DNA from: Planctomycetia bacterium
GTDB taxonomy: Bacteria > Planctomycetota > Planctomycetia > Pirellulales > UBA1268
Assembly (NCBI GenBank): GCA_014192425.1
Contig: BJHK01000015.1
Location: 32,244-96,243, forward strand
Direction: 5' to 3'
DNA length: 64,000 nt
Made by a program: the position numbers and the translations under genes. Shown piece by piece: positions 9,904 through 18,948 of this stretch. Numbering within the stretch: position 1 is the stretch's first letter; each line of letters begins with the position of its first letter. The notes under the pieces are model-generated. The model was not told the DNA's origin. It ran no database searches and was given only the letters and a program-made list of their open reading frames with translations.

Positions 9904-12126
9904 TCAGCAGATGCCCCACCACAGCCCGAGGACGACGAGGAGCGTCCCCAGCACGGCGGCGAGGGCATACCGCTGGAGAAGTCCGGACTGCAGGTGCCGC
10001 ACGGCGGCGCCGACGGCGACGGGGATATGGCCGATGCCGTCGACCAGACCGTCCACGAAGCCCCGGTCGCAGGCGGCGGCCACTCCCGCCAGCAGTTTGA
10101 GCGGCGTCACGACCAACGCCCCGTAGAACTCGTCGATGTAGAAGCGGTTGGCGAACAGCGTGCCGAGCGGACCGAGGAACCGCTCCATCTGCGGGCCGTC
10201 GCTGCGCCGGCCGAGGTGCCCGACCGCCGCCACGGCGATGCCCAGCGCTGCCGCCAGGGTTCCCTGGAGGGCGAGGTCAAGGTGAAAGGCGTGCGGGACC
10301 GCGCTGGCCGCGATGGCCGGCATGGTGAACGACGGGGTGGAGGCGAGGAAGTCGGCGAGCCCGTGCGTCGTGAACAGCCACCAGCCGATCAGCGCCGAGG
10401 GAACGGCGAGGAGCATGAGCGGAACCGTCATCACGGGCGGCGATTCATGGGCATGATGACCGGCCTCCTCCGGCACCCGTGTCGGGCCGGTGAAGGTCAT
10501 GAACAGGGCGCGGAAGGTGTAGAAGGCGGTCAGGCCCGCGGTCACGAGCGACATCCAGAACAGGACGCGCCACGTCTGCGGCCGATCGAGCCCGGCCCGG
10601 GACGCCGCCGGCACCGGCTCGCGCAGGACGGCTTGGTGGACCGGGATGCCCCGGCCCGCATGGTCGCCGTCGCCCGGCGTCGCCTCGTGGTGTCCGGCGT
10701 GAAGGTCTGCCCAGCCCCGGGCATGGACCGCGGCGAGGATCTCATCCTTGCTGAAAAAGCCGGCGAACGGCGGCACGCCGCCGAGCGCCAGCGCCCCGAC
10801 GAGGAACGTCGCCGCCGTCACGGGCATGATCCGGCGCAGGCCGCCGAACCGGCGCATGTCGATCACGCCCCCCATGGCGTGCATCACCGAGCCGGCGCCG
10901 AGAAACAACAGCGCCTTGAAGAAGGCATGGGTCACGAGGTGGAAGATGGCAGCCGTGAACCCGAGCAGCGTGCCGGTGCCGAGGGCGACGAACATGTAGC
11001 CGAGCTGGCTGATCGTGGAGTAGGCAAGGACCCGCTTGAGGTCGTTCTGCACCGTGCCGATCAGGGCCGCCACCAGCGCCGTCGTCGCCCCGACCACCGA
11101 CACCGCCGCGAGCGCGTCCGGGCAGCCGACGAACAAGGGCGCGCAGCGGGCCACGAGGTACACGCCGGCGGTGACCATCGTGGCCGCGTGGATCAGGGCG
11201 CTGGCGGGCGTCGGGCCCTCCATCGCGTCGGGCAGCCAGACGTGGAGCGGCAACTGGGCGCTCTTGCCGCAGGCGGCGAGGAGCAGGAGCAGGCAGATGG
11301 CCGTGCCCACCGCGCCGCCGACGTAGCCGGCGGCGTCGGCGAGTCGCACCTGCCCGAGGATTCCGGGAATGATCGTGTCGCCGGCCCCCACGGTGTCGTG
11401 GAAGTTCAGCGTGCCGTAGGTCATCCAGAGCAGGAACGTGGCGACGGCGAGGCCGAAGTCGCCGACACGATTGACGAGGAACGCCTTCTTCGCGGCCTTC
11501 GCCGCCTCAGGCTTCGTGAACCAGAAGCCGATCAGCAGGTAGCTGCAGGCGCCCACGGCCTCCCAGAAGACGTAGACGAGGAGGAAGTTGCTGGCCGCGA
11601 CGAGCATCGTCATCGAGAACACGAACATCGCCACGAGGGCGAAGAACCGGGGATAGCCTGGGTCGTCGTGCATGTAGCCGATCGAGTAGATCGCCACCAG
11701 CAGGCCGACGCCGGTGATGATCACCAGCAGCGTGGCCGTCAGCGGGTCGAGCCGGAGGGCGATCGGGATCGAGAATCGGCCCACGGCATCCCGTGCCGCC
11801 GTGTCGGTGGCGACCGGGTCGGCGGCTGCCGAGGCTCCGTCGTCGATCGTCGCCCACTGCCAGAGGGTGGTGACCATCTCGACGGGGCGGGCCATCGCGC
11901 CGCCGGCGACGGGGGCGCCGTCCCCGTTCCTGCCGCGGCCGACGTCGCCGACGAGAGAGCCGAGGAGCAGCGCGGCGCTGACCGCCGACGCGGCGATGCC
12001 GGCCACTGCCGGCAGGTGCGCCTGGCCACGGAGCAGGCGGCCAAGGGCCACCGTGAGCAGGGCGCCGACGAGCGGCAGCAGCGGAACGAGCACCAGAAGC
12101 GTGGCGGCAGAGATGGAGTCGGGCAT
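9904..12126 (-). CDS. nuoL: NADH-quinone oxidoreductase subunit L
   Basis: With 740 residues this is the largest antiporter-like subunit. It carries the motifs YVFWEAVGACSYLLIGFWF, SAQLPLHVWLPDAMEGPTPASALIHAATMV and LAYSTISQLGYM. After about residue 450 there is a hydrophilic region and then the C-terminal segments that form the lateral amphipathic helix along the membrane arm. The region near residues 445-500 (HARGWADLHAGHHEATPGD and onward) is a His-rich hydrophilic insertion. The gene follows nuoK after 38 bp and precedes nuoM after 52 bp. Confidence 0.95.
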   Translation of the reverse strand: MPDSISAATLLVLVPLLPLVGALLTVALGRLLRGQAHLPAVAGIAASAVSAALLLGSLVGDVGRGRNGDGAPVAGGAMARPVEMVTTLWQWATIDDGASAAADPVATDTAARDAVGRFSIPIALRLDPLTATLLVIITGVGLLVAIYSIGYMHDDPGYPRFFALVAMFVFSMTMLVAASNFLLVYVFWEAVGACSYLLIGFWFTKPEAAKAAKKAFLVNRVGDFGLAVATFLLWMTYGTLNFHDTVGAGDTIIPGILGQVRLADAAGYVGGAVGTAICLLLLLAACGKSAQLPLHVWLPDAMEGPTPASALIHAATMVTAGVYLVARCAPLFVGCPDALAAVSVVGATTALVAALIGTVQNDLKRVLAYSTISQLGYMFVALGTGTLLGFTAAIFHLVTHAFFKALLFLGAGSVMHAMGGVIDMRRFGGLRRIMPVTAATFLVGALALGGVPPFAGFFSKDEILAAVHARGWADLHAGHHEATPGDGDHAGRGIPVHQAVLREPVPAASRAGLDRPQTWRVLFWMSLVTAGLTAFYTFRALFMTFTGPTRVPEEAGHHAHESPPVMTVPLMLLAVPSALIGWWLFTTHGLADFLASTPSFTMPAIAASAVPHAFHLDLALQGTLAAALGIAVAAVGHLGRRSDGPQMERFLGPLGTLFANRFYIDEFYGALVVTPLKLLAGVAAACDRGFVDGLVDGIGHIPVAVGAAVRHLQSGLLQRYALAAVLGTLLVVLGLWWGIC

Positions 12127-12164
12127 GATTGGGTGACGGGGTTCCGGGGCCGGGGGTGGCCGGG

Positions 12165-12608
12165 TCAGACGTGCTCGCGCTCCAGGGCCTCGTCCTCGTC
12201 GGCCGGGGGCCGGATGCCGGCCGGGGTGAGCCGGGGGAACTTTGGCGGCTCGACATCGACCGCCGGCAGCTCATGGTCGACGAACCGGCGCCGGCCCTGC
12301 TCGCGCAGCGACTGCCAGGCGGCGGCGTCGAGCCGCCCGGTGCGGGCGTACGCCTGAAGGACGAACACCAGCGCCACGGCCGCCTCGCAGGCGGCGACCG
12401 TGAGGACGAGGATCACGAGCACCTGGCCACCGAAGTCGCCATGCCGGCGGCTCCAGGCCACGAGGCTCACCGAGATTCCCTGCAGCATCAGTTCTGCCGA
12501 GAGGAACATCACGATCAGGTTGCGGCGGGCGAGGATCCCCACGAGCCCGAGGGCGAAGAGGATCGCCCCGACCAGCAGGGCATTTTCCACCAGTGCGGTC
12601 CCGGTCAT
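12165..12608 (-). CDS. nuoK: NADH-quinone oxidoreductase subunit K with C-terminal extension
   Basis: The first 100 residues form the three-helix NuoK subunit, with the conserved glutamates in FLSAELMLQGIS and LTVAACEAAVALVFV. The protein totals 147 residues, so it has a hydrophilic C-terminal extension of about 45 residues rich in Arg, Pro and Glu. NuoK is normally close to 100 residues. The start ATG at 12608 overlaps the nuoJ stop by 4 bp (ATGA), which indicates translational coupling. The role of the extension is unknown. Confidence 0.93.
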   Translation of the reverse strand: MTGTALVENALLVGAILFALGLVGILARRNLIVMFLSAELMLQGISVSLVAWSRRHGDFGGQVLVILVLTVAACEAAVALVFVLQAYARTGRLDAAAWQSLREQGRRRFVDHELPAVDVEPPKFPRLTPAGIRPPADEDEALEREHV

Positions 12609-13447
12609 GCGACGGTCCCCCGACCCCGATCGGCGGCCTGCGATGCCGCGGCCTCGGACCCACGGGCGACCATGGCGATCGCGCCGATGAGGGCGACGAG
12701 CAGGAGCACGCCCGCTGCCTCGACGGCGAGCAGGTGGCGGCCGAAGAGTTCTGCACCGAGCCGGGCGACATGGTCGCGGGCGAGCGGGTCGGCAGCAGAT
12801 TCGACGCCCGGTGCGTTGGCGGCCGGCGGCGCGGTCGGACCGCCGGCGGCATCGCCGGCAGGTGTGTCGCCGGCAAGCGCCGCGGCCCTCGAGGGCACCT
12901 TGCAGCACGCGGCCGGCTCGGCGGACAGCCGGCCGATCGACAGCGAGAGCAGGCCGAGGAGCACGGCCCCCGCCACGGCCGACAACAGCGGCTCGTTCGA
13001 CACCCGGTCGTAGGGGGCGAGGCCGGCAGGCTGGGCGAGCATGAGGACGAACAGGAACATCACGAGGATCGCCCCGGCATAGACGACGATCGTGGCCACG
13101 CCGAGGAACTGCGCCCCGAGCACGAGCAGCACGCCGGCCACGCCGGCGAGCGACAGCGCGAACCAGATCGCCGCGTAGACCGGCGACCGGGAGACGATCG
13201 TCGCCGCCGCGGAGACGACGGCGACGAGCGAGACGACGAGAAACACGGCCTCCTCGCCGACACTGCCGAGACGGCGTCCGGTGAGGATGAAGCCGGCGAG
13301 GGCGGCGACGCCGAGAAGCGTGCCGATCCAACGGGCCGCCGCCCGCTCGGCGCCGCGCGGCAGCAGCATCCACAGGCTGAGCGCGGTCGCGGCGACGGTG
13401 CCGGCGAGCAGGAGTCCGTCGTCGATGGGGAACAGGGAGGCGATCAC
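12605..13447 (-). CDS. nuoJ: NADH-quinone oxidoreductase subunit J
   Basis: This 280-residue membrane subunit has the NuoJ signature block VYAAIWFALSLAGVAGVLLV followed by VATIVVYAGAILVMFLFVLML, where the pi-bulge helix of the family lies. I place the start at GTG 13447, whose 4-bp overlap with the nuoI stop gives a coupled junction. The longer open frame upstream is only a shadow of nuoI. A Pro/Ala-rich loop of about 50 residues (near 190-235) separates the fourth and fifth membrane segments, making the protein longer than most NuoJ. Confidence 0.92.
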   Translation of the reverse strand: MIASLFPIDDGLLLAGTVAATALSLWMLLPRGAERAAARWIGTLLGVAALAGFILTGRRLGSVGEEAVFLVVSLVAVVSAAATIVSRSPVYAAIWFALSLAGVAGVLLVLGAQFLGVATIVVYAGAILVMFLFVLMLAQPAGLAPYDRVSNEPLLSAVAGAVLLGLLSLSIGRLSAEPAACCKVPSRAAALAGDTPAGDAAGGPTAPPAANAPGVESAADPLARDHVARLGAELFGRHLLAVEAAGVLLLVALIGAIAMVARGSEAAASQAADRGRGTVA

Positions 13448-13977
13448 AACGCGCCTCCCAGTTCCATCGACTTCATCGGCTCGGCATCCTTGGTCATGTC
13501 GTAGACGCCGAGCAGCTTCTCCTTGTCGAAGATCATCTCCTCGCGGCTCCGGCCGGTGAGGTCGAGGAGGCTGGTGAGCTCGATCGCATCGACCGGGCAG
13601 GCCTCCTCGCACATCCCGCAGAAGATGCACCGCAGTTCGTCGATCTGGAAGCTCTCCGGATACTTCTCCCGGTCCGGCCACGGGCTTTCCGTGGCCACGA
13701 TGTCGATGCAGTGGGCCGGGCAGGCGGTGGCGCAGAGGAAGCAGGCCACGCACTTCACCCGCCCCTCGGCGTCGCGGTTGAGCCGGTGGACGCCGCGGTA
13801 GATGAGCGGGTTGCCCACCGTGGGCCGCTGCTCCGGGAAGCTGACCGTGACCTTCGGGCTGACCAGATGCCGGGCCGTCGTGGTCAGGCCCTGGATAAAG
13901 AGCGGGAGGTAGAGCCGCTCGGCCAGGCCCAGCGGCTTCTCCTCCAGCCACGAGATGGCGGGGTCGGTGGGCTGCAT
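13444..13977 (-). CDS. nuoI: NADH-quinone oxidoreductase subunit I (2x[4Fe-4S])
   Basis: A 177-residue ferredoxin-like subunit with two complete cluster motifs, CVACFLCATACPAHC near residue 76 and CIFCGMCEEACPVDA near residue 116. These bind clusters N6a and N6b, which carry electrons from NuoG towards NuoB. The length and N-terminal amphipathic segment are usual for the family. It starts 1 bp after the nuoH stop and its TGA overlaps the nuoJ GTG. Confidence 0.97.
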   Translation of the reverse strand: MQPTDPAISWLEEKPLGLAERLYLPLFIQGLTTTARHLVSPKVTVSFPEQRPTVGNPLIYRGVHRLNRDAEGRVKCVACFLCATACPAHCIDIVATESPWPDREKYPESFQIDELRCIFCGMCEEACPVDAIELTSLLDLTGRSREEMIFDKEKLLGVYDMTKDAEPMKSMELGGAL

Positions 13978-13978
13978 G

Positions 13979-15232
13979 TCAGGTCTCCACGAGTTCGTGT
14001 TCGATGTCGAGAGGACCGGTGGCCCGGATCGGCCGGTTGTCGGTGCCCGACGGCGTGAGCAGGCCGGCCGCGATCCAGCCGAGGAAGAACACGCCCCACG
14101 GCGCCGCGAGGGCGACGCCCTGGGCGAGCCCGGGGCCGAGGGCCGCCACGAGCTGCGGCCGAAACTCCTCGATCGTCGCCACGGTCACGAGGTTCGCCAG
14201 TCCCAGCGGCAGCATCACCTTCCAGGCGAGGTTCATCAGCTGGTCGAAGCGGAACCGGGGCCAGCTCCAACGGACGAGCATGAAGAACAGGATCACGGCG
14301 AGGATCTTGGCGGACAGGACACCGAAGCGGATCAGGCACTGCAGCCAGGTGATGTTCTGGTCCGCGCCGGTCAGACCCCACAGGTGCCAGCCGCCGAGGA
14401 ACATGATCACGATCAGGAACGCGGCCGTGACCATGTGGAGGAACTCGGCCACGAGGAACAGGAGGAGCTTGATGCCGGAATACTCGGTGTGATAGCCGCC
14501 CACCAGTTCCTGTTCGGCCTCGGGGAGGTCGAAGGGGAGCCGGGCCGCCTCCGCGAAGCTCGCCACGAGAAACACGACGAATCCCAGCGGCTGGGCGAAG
14601 GCGTACCAGATGCCGCTCTCCGCCTGGGCATTCATGATCGCGTCGAGCTTGAGCGACCCCGCCGCCAGGACGACGCCGAGCAGGCCGAGGCCGAGCGGGA
14701 TCTCGTAGGCCACGAGCTGGGCGCTCGACCGCAGGCCGCCGAGGAACCCATACTTGTTGTTGCTCGCCCAGCCGCCGAGGAGCACGCCGTAGACGGCGAT
14801 GCTCGACAGCGCGAACACCCAGAGCACGCCGACGTCGAGGCCCGGGGCGACGAGGAACGGCACCGGATCCGGGAGGCCGGCGATGCCGAGCGGCGGCAGG
14901 ACGCTGCCAAAGGGAATCGCCGCAAAGATCGCCAGCGAGGCGGCGAGGATCACCAGCGGCGCCGCCGTATACAGGACGCGGTCCACGTGCCGGGGCGTGA
15001 AGTCCTCCTTGAGGATGATCTTCAGCCCGTCGGCGAGCGGCTGGCCGAGGCCGAAGAGCCGGATCTTCGTCAGCGGGATGCCGACACGGTTCGGCCCCTT
15101 TCTGTCCTGCACCCAGGCCGCCATCCAGCGCTCGACGAGCACGAGGTAGGCGGCCGCCGTCATCAGGCCGCCGACGAGGAGGCCGATCTTCACGAGCGCG
15201 GCGAGCGTTTCAGGGGAGGGGAGGAGGCCCAT
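13979..15232 (-). CDS. nuoH: NADH-quinone oxidoreductase subunit H
   Basis: A 417-residue membrane subunit that forms part of the quinone chamber. The family block KGPNRVGIP is near residue 40, and the acidic loops AEAARLPFDLPEAEQELVGG and GYHTEYSGIKL are intact. About eight transmembrane segments are visible. It lies 6 bp after nuoG and 1 bp before nuoI. Nothing is missing compared with the family. Confidence 0.96.
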   Translation of the reverse strand: MGLLPSPETLAALVKIGLLVGGLMTAAAYLVLVERWMAAWVQDRKGPNRVGIPLTKIRLFGLGQPLADGLKIILKEDFTPRHVDRVLYTAAPLVILAASLAIFAAIPFGSVLPPLGIAGLPDPVPFLVAPGLDVGVLWVFALSSIAVYGVLLGGWASNNKYGFLGGLRSSAQLVAYEIPLGLGLLGVVLAAGSLKLDAIMNAQAESGIWYAFAQPLGFVVFLVASFAEAARLPFDLPEAEQELVGGYHTEYSGIKLLLFLVAEFLHMVTAAFLIVIMFLGGWHLWGLTGADQNITWLQCLIRFGVLSAKILAVILFFMLVRWSWPRFRFDQLMNLAWKVMLPLGLANLVTVATIEEFRPQLVAALGPGLAQGVALAAPWGVFFLGWIAAGLLTPSGTDNRPIRATGPLDIEHELVET

Positions 15233-15238
15233 GGCGGC

Positions 15239-16858
15239 TCAGGCGAGTTGGAGGATGCGGAGATCGACGCCCGACTCCGGCACGTCGCCGGCGAGGGCCG
15301 CCAGCGCTGCCGTCGAGGCGGCGAGTTGGCGGCGGACGGCGTCGGGGTCGTAAAGACCCTGCCGGCCGAGCATGTTCCAGTACAGCCGCCCCTCCGGCCA
15401 GACGCCGGCCGGGGCGCGGATCGCCTGCCGGAACGACTGGGCGCGGTGGGCGACGTTGACCCACGTGCCGGCCCGCTCGGCGAAGCCCGCGGCCGGAAGC
15501 CGCCAGGTGGCCAGCCGGGCCAGTGGCGAATCGAACAGGTCCTGGACGACGAGGCAGCGCAGGTCGGCGAACGGGGCCGCGCCGGCGTCGTCGATCCACG
15601 GGCTGGGATAGCCGGCGCTAATCCAGGCGGCGTCGGCGTTGCCCGTGGAGACGTGCCGCACGAGGTCGTCCCAGGTCTGCCCCCCGGCGCCGTAGGCACC
15701 GAGCACCGCCTCGACGCCGTGCCGGTTGGGGCACTTCTCGGCCCGGATCGTGAACCCGCCGGGGAACGTCTCGTCGCTGCCTGTCAGGGGCACGCGGCCA
15801 ACGGCGAGGAACGCCCCGGGGTCGATCGAGCGGGCGACGGCGCAGAGCATCCACGCCTCCTCGACCGTGAGCATCGGTGACACGGCGACGGCCAGCCGGC
15901 CGGCCTTCTTCAGGTCGTCCCGCATGCCGCTGACGACGTCGGACCACTCCACCGGCAGATACTCCGTGCCGCCCGGCGCCGCATCGCGCCGACCGGCGGC
16001 CAGCAGCCGGGAGGCGTCGTGAAGGTGGTGCCAGCCGTAGCGGCCGTCGTCGCACATCCACCAGCCGTTGACGTGCGGATTCTCCCGGGGCTTGAGCCGG
16101 TAGACGGTGTCCTGGTTGTGCTCGGTGTGGATCGAGCAGCCGGCGGCGCAGCCGCCGCAGACGTTGGCCTCGCGCTTCAGGAACCAGACCCGCTGCTGGT
16201 AGAGGAAGTCCTTGTCGCCGAGCGCCCCCACCGGGCACAGGTCGACGACGTTGCCGGCGAGTTTGTTGGAGAGCGGCTGGCCGGGGAAGACGTCGATTTC
16301 CTCCTTGGCGCCGCGCGACGTGACCATCAGCTCGGCCGTGCCGGAGATCTCGCGGGTGAACCGCACGCAGCGGGTACACATGATGCAGCGGTCGACGAAC
16401 AGCGTGACCGTCGGCCCGACGTCGCGCTTCCGGCTGTGGAAGGGCTGGATGTCGGCCCGGCGCTCCGGCTGGCCGTGCTGGAAGTGGTAGTCCTGGAGCA
16501 GGCACTCCCCCGCCTTGTCGCAGATCGGGCAGTCGATCGGGTGGTCGATGAGCAGCGCCTCCTCGACCCGGGCCCGGCTGGCCTTCACCGTCTCGCTCTC
16601 GGTGACGATCACCGTGCCGTCCTTGACCGGCGTCTGGCAGCCCGGCACGAGCTTCGGCACCATCGTCACCTTGCCGGTGGCGGCGTCCCGCTGGCCGGTT
16701 TCGATGAGGCACATCCGGCAGCTGGCAACGACCGACAGCCCCGGGTGCCAGCAGTAGTGCGGGATCTCCTTGCCGGCCCGGCGGGCGGCCTCGATGCAAT
16801 TGAGCCGCTCGTCGGCCCCGATCTCGATCTCCTGTCCATCGACGATGACGACCGGCAT
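15239..16858 (-). CDS. nuoG: NADH-quinone oxidoreductase subunit G (short form)
   Basis: The 539-residue product has an N-terminal [2Fe-2S] domain (HYCWHPGLSVVASCRMC), the DCPICDKAGECLLQ motif, the His-ligated and Cys-ligated [4Fe-4S] sites with CIMCTRCVRF, and a CGGCAAGCSI site of the molybdopterin-oxidoreductase-like domain. Compared with the 700-900 residues of many NuoG proteins, the C-terminal part of the molybdopterin-like domain is shortened. ATG 16858 shares one base with the nuoF stop. The larger open frame upstream lies inside nuoF and was discarded. Confidence 0.94.
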   Translation of the reverse strand: MPVVIVDGQEIEIGADERLNCIEAARRAGKEIPHYCWHPGLSVVASCRMCLIETGQRDAATGKVTMVPKLVPGCQTPVKDGTVIVTESETVKASRARVEEALLIDHPIDCPICDKAGECLLQDYHFQHGQPERRADIQPFHSRKRDVGPTVTLFVDRCIMCTRCVRFTREISGTAELMVTSRGAKEEIDVFPGQPLSNKLAGNVVDLCPVGALGDKDFLYQQRVWFLKREANVCGGCAAGCSIHTEHNQDTVYRLKPRENPHVNGWWMCDDGRYGWHHLHDASRLLAAGRRDAAPGGTEYLPVEWSDVVSGMRDDLKKAGRLAVAVSPMLTVEEAWMLCAVARSIDPGAFLAVGRVPLTGSDETFPGGFTIRAEKCPNRHGVEAVLGAYGAGGQTWDDLVRHVSTGNADAAWISAGYPSPWIDDAGAAPFADLRCLVVQDLFDSPLARLATWRLPAAGFAERAGTWVNVAHRAQSFRQAIRAPAGVWPEGRLYWNMLGRQGLYDPDAVRRQLAASTAALAALAGDVPESGVDLRILQLA

Positions 16859-18213
16859 CAGTGCGCTCCCACGATCGCGAGGGCCGGGACGGGATCGGTG
16901 ACCATCCAGCCCGAGGGATTGGTCCGCTTGATGTACTCTTCGAACTCGCCGCGGAACTTCTTGATGGCGTTCTTCATCGGCCAGGCGGCGCCGTCGGCAA
17001 GGCCGCAGATCGTGCTCCCCGGCATCATGCCCATCGTGTTCCCCAGTTCGAGCAGGATGTCGAGGTCCCTGAGCCGCCCCTTGCCGGCCCGGATCCGTTC
17101 CAGGATCCGCAGCGACCAACTCGTCCCCTCGCGACAGGGCGTGCACTGGCCGCACGACTCGTGGGCGAAGAACCGGGCCGAGTTGTGGAGGACGTCCACG
17201 ATGCTCGTCTGGTCGTCGATGACGACCACGGCCGCAGTTCCCAGGCCGAGGCAGCCGACCCGGCCGGGACCGGCGAAGTCGAGCGGCGTGTCGAGCTCGC
17301 TCTCCGTCATCAGGCCCATCGAGATCCCGCCGGGAATCACCGCCTTGGCCTTCCGCCCCTTCCAGACGCCGCCGCCGTGGACGTCGATCAGTTCCCGGGC
17401 CGTGATTCCCAGGGGAGCCTCGTAGCAGCCGGGCCGCTCGACGTGGCCCGACAGGCAGTAGAGTTTGGGGCCGAAGGAGCCGGGGTCGCGCGGGTTCGTG
17501 GGATCGGGCGGCACGCCGATCGACTTGAACCAATCGACGCCGCGCCGGGCGATCTGCGTCACGCAGGCCATCGTCTCGATGTTATTGACGACCGTCGGCT
17601 TGCGGAACAGCCCCTCGATCGCCGGGAAGGGCGGCTTGATCCGCGGCCAGGCCCGCTTGCCCTCCAGGCTTTCGATGAGCCCGGTCTCCTCGCCGCAGAT
17701 GTAGGCGGCGGCGCCGCGGTGCAGGTAGAGGTCGAGGGAGAAGCCGCTGCCGCGGATGTTCTTCCCCAGATAGCCGGCCGCGTAGGCCTCGTCGATCGCC
17801 CCCTGGAGCCGGTGCCAGCTCCGCGGATACTCGTACCGCAGGTAGATGTAGGCCGTCGTGGCTCGCGTGGCGAACGAGGAGAGGATGATCCCCTCGATCA
17901 CCTGGTGCGGGTCGTCCTCCATCAGGATCCGGTTGTTGAACGTCCCCGGCTCGCTCTCGTCGGCGTTGACGCACAGGTAGATCGGTCCGGGATGATCCTT
18001 GGGGAGGAACGTCCACTTCAGCCCCGTCGGGAAGCCGGCGCCGCCGCGGCCGCGCAGCCCCGAAGACTTCACCATCTCGATCACGTCCGCCGGCTGCTTG
18101 CCGGCGAGCGTGGCCTCGAGCGGCGCGTAGCCGCCGCGGGCTCTGTAGCTGGCGATCGTGTGGCCATCGGGAACGCCGACGGCCTCGAGCAGGACGGGCT
18201 GAAACGGTGGCAT
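16858..18213 (-). CDS. nuoF: NADH-quinone oxidoreductase subunit F (NADH/FMN site)
   Basis: A 451-residue flavoprotein subunit that oxidises NADH. It has the GLRGRGGAGFPTGLKW nucleotide-binding block near residue 52, the NADESEPGTF block near residue 83, and the [4Fe-4S] N3 motif ESCGQCTPCREG near residue 353. Length is normal. The start follows the nuoE stop by 2 bp, and the nuoG start overlaps the nuoF stop by 1 bp. NuoE and NuoF together form the electron-input module. Confidence 0.97.
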   Translation of the reverse strand: MPPFQPVLLEAVGVPDGHTIASYRARGGYAPLEATLAGKQPADVIEMVKSSGLRGRGGAGFPTGLKWTFLPKDHPGPIYLCVNADESEPGTFNNRILMEDDPHQVIEGIILSSFATRATTAYIYLRYEYPRSWHRLQGAIDEAYAAGYLGKNIRGSGFSLDLYLHRGAAAYICGEETGLIESLEGKRAWPRIKPPFPAIEGLFRKPTVVNNIETMACVTQIARRGVDWFKSIGVPPDPTNPRDPGSFGPKLYCLSGHVERPGCYEAPLGITARELIDVHGGGVWKGRKAKAVIPGGISMGLMTESELDTPLDFAGPGRVGCLGLGTAAVVVIDDQTSIVDVLHNSARFFAHESCGQCTPCREGTSWSLRILERIRAGKGRLRDLDILLELGNTMGMMPGSTICGLADGAAWPMKNAIKKFRGEFEEYIKRTNPSGWMVTDPVPALAIVGAH

Positions 18214-18215
18214 GG

Positions 18216-18716
18216 TCAGGTGGCCCTCTCCCGCGGCTTGCCGAGCTCCGCCGCGGCGGTCTCGGGAGTCATGTTTCGGAGCAGGTCGTCGTTGGCGAGG
18301 ATGCAGGGGGCGAAGTCGCACGCCCCGAGGCACTCCGCCGGCTCGATCGTCAGGCTGCCGTCGGCCGTCGTCCCGTAGGGCTCGACGCCGTGCTGCTTGC
18401 AGAGCGCGTCGAGGAGTTGGTCGCCGCCGCGCAGGGCGCACGACAGCGACCGGCAGACGAAGGCCCGCACCTGCCCGTGCGGCTTCTCCTGGTGGAAGAA
18501 CTGGTAGAAGGTGAGCGTGTCCTGGACCTCCGCCGGCGCCAGCCCGAGGAGGGCGGCGATCTCGGCGACCGCGCCGAGCGGCACATGGCGAAGCGCGGCG
18601 TTGACGATGTGGAGCGCCGGCAGCGTCAGCGCGCGGCGGTTCGGATAGCGGGGCGCCAGGTCCTCGATCTGGGCCACCATCTCGTCAGTGAGGTAACTGC
18701 GGCCTGGTGCGATCAT
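18216..18716 (-). CDS. nuoE: NADH-quinone oxidoreductase subunit E ([2Fe-2S])
   Basis: A 166-residue thioredoxin-fold subunit. The four ligands of cluster N1a are visible as CRSLSC near residue 88 and CLGACDFAPC near residue 129. The N-terminal half is the usual helical bundle of the family. A 232-bp gap separates it from nuoD, by far the largest in the operon, and this gap holds a copy of the dispersed hairpin element. Confidence 0.96.
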   Translation of the reverse strand: MIAPGRSYLTDEMVAQIEDLAPRYPNRRALTLPALHIVNAALRHVPLGAVAEIAALLGLAPAEVQDTLTFYQFFHQEKPHGQVRAFVCRSLSCALRGGDQLLDALCKQHGVEPYGTTADGSLTIEPAECLGACDFAPCILANDDLLRNMTPETAAAELGKPRERAT

Positions 18717-18785
18717 GGGGTGGGTGTGGTTGGTTGCTGGGGCGCGGCTGCCCCACCGGGCTGTCGAGGCGTTGTTGCCGGGCCC

Positions 18786-18923
18786 GGCCGGGGCTGCCCG
18801 TGCCGTCTCGCCGGACGTTCGCTGCGGCCATCCTGGCCTGCGGTCACTCGATGCTGGCTGCGCTTCGCCATCCTGGCTGCGCTGGCCAGCAACGCCGTCT
18901 CACCGGCACGGGCAGCCCCGGCC
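18786..18923 (+). repeat. Dispersed hairpin element, copy A (inside the nuo operon)
   Basis: The ends are a perfect 20-bp inverted repeat, 18786-18805 and 18904-18923 (GGCCGGGGCTGCCCGTGCCG and its complement). Inside are the 13-nt core TCGCCGGACGTTC at 18808-18820, a small hairpin GGCC-ATCCT-GGCC at 18826-18838, and a second hairpin at 18860-18882 (GCGC, TTC, GCC, loop ATCCT, GGC, T, GCGC). Copies B (45158-45291) and C (57886-58025, minus strand) share the core and both hairpins but have different terminal stems. It separates nuoD from nuoE and lies antisense to the operon transcript. Confidence 0.85.
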
Positions 18924-18948
18924 TGACGGGACCAGGGAAGACAGGGCG

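Noticed and set aside
9502..12357. A 951-codon open frame on the plus strand
   Set aside because: It lies antisense to nuoL and nuoK, is rich in Arg, Glu, Gly and His with no domain, and is explained by high G+C at the third positions of the real genes.
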